A stretch of DNA of 64,000 nt, taken from the NCBI GenBank assembly GCA_037577475.1, contig CM075202.1:9506501-9570500 (forward strand), in the 5' to 3' direction. The stretch is from Chaunax sp. Z400 (lineage: Eukaryota; Chordata; Actinopteri; Lophiiformes; Chaunacidae). Positions within the stretch are counted from its first letter, which is position 1. Every line of letters starts with the position of its first letter. Both the position numbers and the translations under genes were made by a program. This document shows, piece by piece, positions 25,363-36,400 of the stretch. The notes under the pieces are model-generated. The model ran no database searches, was not told the DNA's origin, and saw nothing but the letters and a program-made list of their open reading frames with translations.

Positions 25363-28300
25363 AAACAAGGATGATTCTTAATAAATCCATTCTGCCAGCA
25401 CATGCTAGGGATTGTCATATCCCACACGGCGAGCACACCCTGTTCACACTAGTAAATTTCACTTTTTCATCTGCCCTCCGAAAGTCCAGATTTTTTTTTT
25501 TTAATTCCATTGCTCTATAACTGTAACCACATGCCAGGGCTTTGTCTTGGGGGGGCCACGCTGGCTGGAATTGGACAAGATTGGAACCTGTCACGGTAAC
25601 GGGGTCTCTGACACAGTGGGGCTATCACACAGTGTGTGTTTAGGAGTGTAAGGGTGCATATACACAAATCTGTGCTTGTGCACTGATGTATGAGGACCCA
25701 AACCTTCCAATAGATCCTCAAGGGCATGGCTTAGCTGCCATAAACAAGCAGTCTCGGTTATCAGTGAGGCGGTAAGAATTGATTATCTTAAATGGCTATT
25801 GCATTACACTCATAAATATACATTGATTACACATCCTCTGGTTGATATCCTTCGATTTAGTTTTGAAAAATCCATTAGGAGCTCAACAAAAACAGACATT
25901 TATAAATTGTAATTTACCTCCTGAAGGCTCCTGGAGGAAAAAAAAGCTGTTTTAAAAACGGCTTTAGAAACGTTACATGAGGAAAGGTGTTTTTGCCACA
26001 GTCACAGTTGCATTTATTACAACCACGAGTTATTATGTAACTCCAAACCATAGAAAAGGAACAACGTCTGCTTTTCCAGGCACCTTTGGAGTCAGTTCCC
26101 AGTGGTTTTCTCCATCAGTTGTGTCACAGTCCATTGACAGAAAATGCCATTCACCCCAGAATAGATCCCAAAAACCATCATCTCCATGTTCCACTGTAGT
26201 CTTAACCACTAGAGCCAAGACTTTACTAATGTACAATCATAGTGTCTGCAAAATATTCAACACATCATTAACCATGGTCTACCTCTGGTTATTTTATACA
26301 TGCAAATCTTTTCTCTCAGTCTATGAACTGAGGGTATAGATGCTCATGTATAACCACTGCCCACATTTTACAACCAAAGTCAGCATTCATTCTGAGATGA
26401 ACTGCATCTTACCTCTTACCTCTTTCCTTCACTCCTCAGCAGTTTTTAGCCTCTGCTTCTCCTTTACTTCCCCCAGCAGCTGTTGAGAATTGATGATCAC
26501 TCTGACGTTAGTGCGCTTTGCTCACCGTGGGTGTAAATAATCTGATCTGTGACAAGAACTCAGCCTGTCAGAGGAGGTGAGAATTGAATTTTTGAACTCT
26601 GATTTTATTGGTCTAATGTGAATACTGTTGAGCAGAGAAAGCAGTATGCCTCCTCTGTGCCTGCAAATAAAACTAAATTACTAAAAAAAAAGAAACAAGG
26701 AAAGATTAACACAGATTCGCTGACTGACAAAGGGAATCGAAAGAATAAGAAGAGCTATCAATCTGCAGCGATATCTGGATTCACTTTTCCAAGGCAAATG
26801 GGGATATTGAATTACCACAATGTCAAGTATAACAATGACAAAGGAGTGGGAGTTTGTAAGTAGTACTCACACGTATTTTATAGACTAAAACCTTATCATT
26901 TTTAGCCTTTACCTTGTCCAAGAGACCGGAAACAAGCAAAGGTGAGGAGAAATAACGGGGCAAGTTGAGGAATTGAGTGATGACACACAGACATAATAAC
27001 TCAACATGGTGGAAAGAAGCGGTAATGTGTGAAAATGGAGACTGGAAAGAAAAAAAAGAGTGACACACTTCGACCTACTATTGTGCAAGTGCAGTGTTAA
27101 CAGGGGCAGACGTGTCTGTAAAAAGAAACAAAATTTACATTTACATAATCATAGTTCGTCTTTTCTGTTTTTGGTTTTTAAAATATGCAAAAGCCCAGGT
27201 ATTATTCTCAAAGTATAATTTCCATTAAAACCAGAACTGTAAATTCATTAGTAAATTCATTAGTACAGGTTCTTTTCTATCATATATCAACCTCCAAAAT
27301 AGCATCCTTCATTGTGCCAATCCTGCAGATGAGATTTTATTCATCGTAATTCTCATTAAGATCGACGATAAAGGTATTGAGCGTTCTAATAAATGAGTTC
27401 CTCGGAGCTTGACAGAGCAAGACATGGATTCAGCCTCGAGGTGCTCTTGAACTGAAAGAGCGGCACAGAGCTTGATCTGTCTTTATGTGCTTTTAATTAC
27501 ACACGGCTGGCTGGTCTCCAATGCCCAGAGAGCCGAGGTAAAGCGCACGTCAGGACCAGCCGTGCCGACGGCAGCTCAGTATTATCCTACCTACCAAAAC
27601 ACCCTCTGGGGAGGGAGGGAGGGGGGAGTGTGAGAGGGGCAGGCACCACTGAGGGCAAAGTAGGGTTAATGCAGCAGACACATTTACATGAGCCACAGGC
27701 AGCTGTCCATCATTCCTCTGTATTTTGACTGACATGCAGTGAAAACAACTGTCGAACAAGGGCACAGGTTAGAGCTCCCACCCAGCAGCCTCAGATACTC
27801 AATATGGAGTATTTCATACAGTGTTATCTGGCATGCTTTTACCTTTTACCTGTCAGCGTTTCTGCTCTGTGATCAACTGTCAGGCAGGCAGTCCGTGTCA
27901 TTCAGTATGTGAGAAGACAGACATGGTGCACATCCATATCTGCTAGGATCAATTCCTCAAACAAACTTCCTTGTCAGGACATGGAGTAAGGCTCGGTCTG
28001 GTGTTTGCTGCCAATGCTCTCACCCTTCATACCCCTTTTTGTGTAGGTTGACCACACTCATTCATGTGTGCATCTCACCGCATAAATCTGCGTAGATTAA
28101 CGGCCTCTCTCTGTCTCACAGTTATTTTCACTTCTTTCGTCGACACACATTCCAACAGTTCAGAGTATACAGAGCGCCGAGGGAATAAGGCTACCTCACA
28201 CAGAGAGACCTTTTATGTTTCAGAAGCCCATGATTCACATGACTCTCCCCTCCCGGTCTCATACCTAAGTGCAAAATGAATGGCGTAACCTCCAGGCAGT

Positions 28301-30453
28301 GTCAAGGTGAGGGAAACGCGGCAGCGCCTCCCTGGTGAGCTTTTCCTGCTCCATTTCTCCCTGGTTAATGACTCGAGCGTGGAGTGTTACCTCAGCCGGG
28401 CCTGGCCAGATGAGCCCAGAGGAGACGTTCGCATGGAGAGGAGCGTACAGCCTGTAATCATAGGTAATCAGCAGCTCTCCCTGTGAGTTTCTGCCGCACT
28501 GGACTGGACTGCTATAGGTTCCAACCCTGTGATTTGAGATGTGAGGTAAAGTGAGACGAAGAAAAATGAGTATCAGAAAGATAAAAACAATGAGGATTGA
28601 AACGTGGAGTACACGTAAACATCTACAGTATATGCAGCTGGTAAAGTGGTAATGTCGGTGGTTCGATAGCCTCCAGCAATGGATATGGGCTACTAGAGCA
28701 GTGTACTGTATTGGTTAGGTTGAAGCCAAGCAGACCCCCATGCTGCTGCGGAAAACAAATCTGGAAACCAACTCCAAGGCCATCGCACAAGTCATTGCAC
28801 AACCATCAAGCTCAGCATATATACCCAGGTGATGCACTGTCCCCACTGCTGCCCTGCATAGGCCTGAACCCCTCATCCGCAATGGATGATATCAACCCGA
28901 GTTAACAGGACATTGACTCGCTGATAAGGATCTACAGCGAAGACATTGGGCTGTAGACAGGGTGCTACTTGCTCCATATCCCTTGTATCTAACCCAGTAC
29001 CTACAAAATGCAGAATATTAAGTAAATAATAATATCAATCTGCAACAGTTGACTTTATGCTCATCTCAAAGGCGACTTGAAACATTAGGGGAGAAAAATG
29101 ACCGCGAGCCTCCGCTCTATCTGAGGAAAATGTTCCAATGCATCTTGATGTTGTGGGCCCAGGCGTTGTGGTTTCTCAACCCTCCAGGCTAAATCTAATG
29201 GACTTCTGCTTCCTCCAGCTTGCCTCCCTCTCTTCATCAACGCACAACCAGCCCCCACACAGCCTGCAGCACTAATACTAATAAGGAATACAGACTGTTT
29301 GATTCATTTCATTTCACAGCCAGCACTCAAAGAGACCGGGAGCACTTCTCCACGCCCACCGGTCTGATCTATGCTGGCCTTGATAGATAAAAAATAACCT
29401 CTTAGCTCTATGTATATGCATATCTGCTGTGGCTTTGGAGCTGCAACTTTTGTGTGTCGTGATACTTTGTGAGAGAAAAGCCTTGGACTGTACGTGCTCT
29501 GCGGTTGAGTCTGGTTGTCTGCTCTCTACTGTGGTCTTTCATCACGTTCACTCCCCATTCTGGCATGCCTGCCAGTATAGAATATGTGTGTGTGTGCTTG
29601 TGTGTGTGTGTTCACGGGTGTGTTTGTAAGACCAGATGTTTACTGCCATCTAGTGGCCGAATGCTGCCACTCTTTCAGTGTGATCCAGGAGATTACCTCT
29701 GAGATCGAGCATAAAATATGTATTTGAAAATTGGTGGCACGGTGTGTTTTGTGAGCACCGTTCATGCACACTAAGTGTGTTTTTGTGGCGGTTTGGAGCT
29801 CATTAATGGGAGTCTGTATTAGTGTAGTAGGTCAGTTAAGTCAATGAGCGAGCATTAATTCTTCTCCAGTCCTTCTGTGCACAGCCACTTGTTACACATT
29901 TGCATATAAATTGCTTTAAATAGGATGTTGCCACTAAATTCCTTAACCGCTGCTTGTTTAAAATTCATGAATGCTTTTGAATTTTGTCCTGCACGGCTGG
30001 GCTGTCAAAAAACCCCTTGATGTATTTAAAAACCCAGGCAGGTGTGCATGTGTGGGTGCGTAGGCATTTTACGTTTTTTTCTCAGATTCTCTCCCATTTT
30101 GTCTCTGAAAGGGTCTCAAGCTTCCCGTCTTCTCTGTCTCTCATTTCCTCTTCCTTTCTTTGTTCAGAATTATTACCCAGTCTTGGCTAAAGCAGATGGT
30201 GAAGGAAGACTTGTCCCTGTGTGTACATGAGCATGACTGTGTGAATACATTATGTCTAGTTATTTACAGTCAAATGATCAGTATTCTGAAAGAGTCTGTG
30301 GTCACTGGCCAGACTGGCTGCTCTAGGAGGACAGGAAATAAAGGAAATATTTCAAACTGAGTCGTTCAGCCGTTGCAGCACATTTAACCTATTTCTGACC
30401 TTTTCATCGCCGACAAACCTAGATAGAAAATTTGGACATATCACATGCGCACG
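25363..30453. other. Intergenic; G-quadruplex motif and enhancer-like stretches
   Basis: A canonical four-run G-quadruplex motif lies at 27608-27626. Unique stretches at about 27330-27560 and 28280-28530 look like candidate conserved noncoding DNA. At 28637-28680 a sequence with GGTTCGATA weakly resembles a B box. No gene is recognised. Confidence 0.55.
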
Positions 30454-30474
30454 CACACACACACACACACACAC
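30454..30474. repeat. (CA)n microsatellite, short
   Basis: About ten CA units, about 200 bp before the longer (TG)28 array. Confidence 0.92.
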
Positions 30475-30668
30475 CCATGCCCTGTGCTTCCATCTATTGC
30501 GAGTGGGTGATCAGACTTCAGACAAGTGCTCTTGTTCAGTTCTCATTTGCGTCTGCTGGTTGATTGTTTGCCTCAGGAGGAACAAAGACTGTGCTTGGTG
30601 CTAAAAGTAATTGAATGGCCTATTTACTTTCTGCTAATTGATTCAAAGGGTTTGGATGAGTTTTCTCT

Positions 30669-30671
<3 letters not shown>

Positions 30672-30727
<56 letters not shown>
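30672..30727. repeat. (TG)28 microsatellite
   Basis: A perfect TG array of 56 bases preceded by a short CT run. Cysteine/valine-rich open frames across it are artefacts. Confidence 0.97.
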
Positions 30728-30729
<2 letters not shown>

Positions 30730-32948
30730 AAACAGACGTAGAACCAGATGTGGACCAACAAATCAAAAAATTACGAACAATCTGATTTGCAATTTAAAAG
30801 AGAAATTATACAAAGCAAGACTACGATTATGTGTCGGGGTTTGTTTGTTTTCAGCATAACATTCTTCATTATATTAACAACAGCACTCATAAGAAGGGCT
30901 GCTGACAAAATGACAATCGTTAGATTTCATAATGTGCTTTGAAATGACTTTATGTGTTCCTTGTGTAGAAATCGCTTCATACTCTACGTATGTATGAATT
31001 ACGTAGACATGCTGCTGTTGCTCTCTGCAGCAGTATGCTACCGCAGCCTCCAGCAACAGTGGAATGCATGATCTGTACCTGCCAGAAGCCCACCTCCTTA
31101 CTGCATAGATGGCTGTAATAAACATTTAATGTGTCTGCTTGCGTGGTTGGAGTGCATTTACACGTATACCCCACTTCTGGTAAATTGCCAACGTGCATCC
31201 CTGGCAAGTTTGCCTGCAAAGAAAAATCCATTGCCTCTTGTTTATACATGCTCAGAAATCCTAGGCGGGGTTATCAGCAGTGATAACTGGTAGTTTAATT
31301 CAAAAACACTCAAACATGTTTGCAGCTGACTGATCCCACCAGATGTTTAAATGAAAAGGATCCAAAACTGCCTCACTCAGTGGCCCAGATACAGTAAAAA
31401 AATACTTGAGCTCACACACAGGAAATGTTCTGTCCAGCCACTTGAACAAAGAATGCTGACCGCATTTTCTCCTTGTTCCCTCATTGGAGTGTATACATGC
31501 CTGTATACTGACTGTTTATACATCTCGGCCACACTGCACATCATTGAGATGCTCATAAGGTGAGTTTTTGTAATTCTTTGTCTGAGTGTTTACACAAGAC
31601 TTTGCTCCATGTTTCCTTCTCTAAATGTTGTGACGGCAGGCCTAAACAGGATGCGGGTCAGCACTAATATTAGTTTATACAAGGGCTATACAGGTTGGCC
31701 AGAGCGCCATTGGACTGATATCCCTGTATTTAAGCTGTTTGAACAAAGATCTTGAGAGAAGCAATTTTTGTTCGATTGTGAATATACAGATTTTGAATAG
31801 CGTCCAAAGCCTCTGTCAGCTTCTCGCGGTGGAGCTACAGTATGTACAGAATGTATGCATTTACATCTTGTTGGCAAGTTACTGCCATTTGCAGTGTCTT
31901 ATGATGTAGTTCACGAAATAATTCAACTCGCTCCATATTTCTTCAACTGGTTTCATGCTGTCTGTTCTGTCATCAGCACTGGAAACTAGAATTCAAGCAA
32001 AAGCAGCTCAACTGGACCAATCAGAGTTCTTGTGGTCTCTACATGGTACAGTAGCCCTTATATTTTAAGGAGTTCTGCTCCAGTTGTGGCTGCACAGAAT
32101 TCTGACTTTATTTTGGCTGTTTTCATGATGTGTTCCTTACATGACAGGATGTCAGTGTCTGCTCATCAACACCCCCGGGTCTGGAAGACTGGTGTGCCCG
32201 ATGTTATTAGTATCTGGCAGCAAGACTGACTCAGTGAGCCCTATTATGGAGCGCCGATTTGGGATGAGGTGAAGTCGTCGCTTTGGTCCCTATCCAAGCC
32301 CATGTCTGTCCTCCCTTGCCCCTCCATTCCCCTCTCTTGCTTTCTTCATTTCTCTCTCATTTTCCATTTCTCCTTCTTCCTCTCCCACGACCTCAGGGAG
32401 TCCTCAGGAGGTGCAGCGTTCCAAAACGGGATGATTTCCCCCCTCTTCTTCTTCTTCTTTGGTCACTCTCTCCCTCTCCTGATTTAACACAGAAAAAAAA
32501 CAAACCTCAGTGCTGAGTGACTCATTCAAATAATTGTTGCTTTTAGCTGTATCGGGTTTCTCTTTTCTCCGACTCTCTTCTTGCTTTTCTTCCTCTCCTC
32601 CAGAACAGTGCGGTATTTGAGCCACGAGTCAATTAGGACCTTCGGCAAAAGAAGGCAGAATAAATGAGTGACAGAGGATGAGAGAGAAAGAGATCCAAAG
32701 TCTGAGTAGCCCTATAATTTTCTACTCTGTTTCTATGATTGCTTGTATGACCATTATAGACGAATGAAAAGAAGATTGTCCTTCCTTTTTGCCGCTAGCT
32801 GGATCACTTTCTGTGTCTTATTTTAGCATGTTTGCACCACTTGGACACGTCTAGGTGGAGCTTGACATCTTGGCTTTTTTCAGGAAGACATCTTTGAAAG
32901 AGTACGCCAGTCTATTCAAACCTGAAGAACAGGTGACAAAGACACACT

Positions 32949-32951
<3 letters not shown>
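30728..32951. other. Intergenic with a pyrimidine-rich tract
   Basis: Plain unique DNA to about 32280, then a mostly C/T plus strand at about 32300-32390 and 32430-32480. A donor-like CATAAG|GTGAGT occurs at about 31559 with no supporting exon. No gene is recognised. Confidence 0.55.

Positions 32952-33021
<70 letters not shown>
32952..33021. repeat. (TG)35 microsatellite
   Basis: An uninterrupted TG dinucleotide array of 70 bases, the longest in the window. It borders the purine-rich segment that precedes the candidate noncoding exon ending at 33415. Likely length-polymorphic. Confidence 0.97.
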
Positions 33022-33022
<1 letters not shown>

Positions 33023-33034
33023 TGTCAGGATGTC

Positions 33035-33415
33035 AAGAACAAAAGAGACGGAAAAGTGAGATGGCAGAAGAAAGGAGCGGACCGAGAAAAGAAATGCGAG
33101 GCTTGCTGAAACTTTTTTCGGAGAGAAGGGGGGGAGAAAAAGAGCGAAACATGTGGAGAGAAGGATGAGATCCCTCCTTCTGCCAAATCCCGTCTGCTGT
33201 AGCCTATCCTATAGCTAACCCTCCCTCCCTCTTCTTCCTCTGTCCCATGTGAGCAGCAGCCCGATGACTGGACCTCTCTGTGTCTCCGCTGCTTACGCTC
33301 TGGCAGACATGCATTGTTCTCCACTGTACACGACTTGTTGCTCCCATTCTCAAAGAGTTAGTCTGTCTTAGCTCTCCAGAAAAGATAGACTGGGAAAGAG
33401 TTGAGCTGCCTTGCG
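33035..33415 (+). other. Candidate alternative noncoding 5' exon (speculative)
   Basis: The segment ends at a good donor, TTGCG|GTGAGT (33416-33421). It starts purine-rich, then turns pyrimidine-rich, and contains several AUGs with short frames that do not run through the donor. That makes it look more like a leader exon than coding sequence. It sits about 18 kb upstream of sash1 exon 1 on the same strand, so it could be a distal first exon or just a chance donor. No transcript evidence is available here. Confidence 0.2.
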
Positions 33416-36400
33416 GTGAGTACTGACATTTTGACTCTTTGTTAGAGGGGAAGAATTGTCTCATTCACGAGCTAGAGTGATTTGGGCGAATACTTAGGTG
33501 AATATATGGGAAATACATTTTAAATGAGACAAAGAAGTTGGCGTCCTGTGAAGAGAAAGTTGGGAAACGTTTGCACAGAGCGAGTTGGTGAGAGAAACGG
33601 TCCAGTAGTGAGAGACTCTCTAGCTCTCCTCTCGTTTCTCACTGACTACCTCCCTTTTTGCTGACTCACTTCATTAACTTAATACACATGGCTCCATGCT
33701 GTGTGTGGGTGTGTGTGTGGCGTACATGTGTTTGCGATTGTGTATGTCTGGGCTTATTCTCCACAATCCGTCTTTCATCTCCCTATGCATGCGCCTTGTC
33801 AATCAAATATAATTATTCGTGTCCCTGTTCAATGTAATGTAAATGTGGGAATTTAGCTGAGACGCATCGAGATAAAAATGGAGAGAGAGAGAGAGATACA
33901 GACGCATACTGATGCATCGACATTTGTCATCATTCTCTCTGGATCGTATGTATCTTTTCCTTTTCTGCTAGCTGAATGAGAACAATAGCCTCACGTCTGG
34001 CCAAGACCCCTAGTAAACAAGCCAGATTAATATCAGCTCCAAATCTCCTGTAAGATGCTGTTCATTGATTCGCTTTGTTGCCAGATCCACACACACACAC
34101 ACTGATAGAGACACACACTTGTGTACAATTAGGCCTTGTTGTATAGAGGTACTCTTTTGTTCGGGGCGCATAATTGTTTGTGTGTATGTATCCAGAAGGT
34201 CTCAGACAATGAAGTCTGTCACCAGGGGGATGTGGATTTCTCTCTCTTTCTCCCTCTCTCCCTCCCTCTCCTTTTCCTGTCCAAGTCCCCCTTCACATCT
34301 GGATCTCCCCACCAGCTGACAAGGAACAAGGGAGCGGATGGAGGGAGTAAGGGAGGTGTGGATGGGTTGGCGGCGGGAAGGGGGGGGGGGAAGAATGAGC
34401 GATAAAAAAATGGGAGGAAGGGGAGATTGTTCAAGCTAAAGTTCCCTTTTCCTCCAATGCAAGAAGAACAAACCACAGAATGTCACTGTGAACTTTATTA
34501 TGGTATACGCAGATGGGAAGCACTTCCTGTGGAAAGATGCATTTAAGTGCACATAATATGCAAATACAGACATGGACGTAGTTGCAGATATTTTCAAATG
34601 TGTGTACAGTAATTGCACACTCACACAAATGCCAGTGACAGTGAAGCCAGCATTAAGCCCGTTAAACTGACTCATATGCTGCAGCATTATCTTTGCTCTG
34701 AGAGCTTTGGCCTCAGTTTTAAGTTTTCAATGGGGATTTGTGCACAAGTCTCCAGCTGTGCAAGCAAATCCTGTTCTCTGTCATTCACTTTACTTTCTTT
34801 CCTCTTTCTCATTGGTGACCCTCAATACACATAGCTGGACTATGAGACTCCCTGAAAGTGAAGCCGTAAAAGAGAAGTGCCACTTTAAAGAGAATAACTC
34901 GGCATGAATGGGATTTACTTCTCCGCGCTTTTTCATCTTCCCTGCCAGATGAAAGTGTACAAGCCAGCTGTCATTGCAATGCTCTGCCAGAGTTGGGGAA
35001 ACCACTTCTGTGCCTGTGTATCCACACAAGGGCGGGGCTAAGTGCCATGGCAACAGGTGTGTGTTGGCATCATTAGCATTAAGCAGTAGGCAAGGCAGCA
35101 ATGATGCACACTTACTTGAAGGAGTGAAAGTCTCGCTCAACATCTGCCTCTGCGGTTCTCGATGTGCCGAGGAAGACTTTTGGGTGGCAGGGATCGGGAC
35201 AGTGATAAAACACCAGCCTTCATTTCCTCCTGCGCCTCCCAGGAATTGCTTGACTGTGCAATTTTTTGCCATATGTGCATGTGTTATTCAGCCATCTCCC
35301 TCTGTCAGTGCAGCTGGTGTGTGTCTGTCCGCTCTGCTATTTTTCAGTTTATGTCTGGCTGTTATGAGCTAAGCCCACATCTTGATGATTTATAGGTGAG
35401 CGCCGATAACGTTTTAATGGAGGTGGCATGAGCGTGTCATAAGTCACTGCTGAACTGGTGTGCAGCCTCAATAGCATTTTTTATATTTTTCCTCTTATGC
35501 GTCGTGTCCGGAGGAGGAGTAAGGCCACATGAAAAAAATGTTTTTGTTTGTTTGTTTTGTTTTTAAAGTCAGAGGGGAAAAAAGGCAGAATTCTGACTTT
35601 ATTCTCAGGAGTTTAAAAAGATTTTTTCATGCGGCCCTAATCCTCTTCCGTAGTAGTGCTACTTATCAATGCAGTTAGGTTTATTTGGTGTGAGTTGCTG
35701 AAATGTCAGCCCTCTCTCCAGTATAATGGAACTAGATGGCACTATAGGCATGTGTGGTGACAGTAGCTGATATCAGCCCAGTTAGCATATCTTACATTAC
35801 ATCAGCATGTCACTAGGCAGACTGAACACTAAGGCCAATGAGGCGCTGCACTGCACAGAATGTATTGGCCAACAAATCCGAGTTGAGAAGAGTGAAATGT
35901 GTTCAGCTGGTTAACAAAGCTCTGCTGTGTTTTGCTCGGAGTAAATAACATTCTGTCAGCTGCACTGATGTCAGCACAGCAGGGACAACAATGTAAAATA
36001 GGGAATCGGACAAAAGTGGAGCAGAACCAAGACCATGACTGATGACAAAGAAACCACCACAGTGAGAGAAAATGACTGCATGAATGAATAGGAATAAACG
36101 TGGAGGGGAAAGCAAAGCGTTGTACGGGATCATTAGGCCATTTCAATCCTCAAAGTGTGTTTTATTTATTATAAGGGTTTAAATTTGTATTCAAGTATCA
36201 TGTGAGTCACACATTCGACAGACATGAGAACCTGAAAAAATAAAAATCAATGAATGGAAATAAAGAAAAGCATGTTCAGCACATCAGTAGATTCCACTTA
36301 AGCTTATATCCATGTCTGGTTTTTGATCCGTGACCCATTCTTTTTATGTTTCTGCTATTATTTCAGCACACATGCGCTGCCTCACACACACACACTCACA

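Noticed and set aside
28637..28690. GGTTCGATA with upstream GTAAAGTGGTAA, possible tRNA-like SINE head
   Set aside because: Only the B-box-like word is convincing; the A box and family body are not recognisable.
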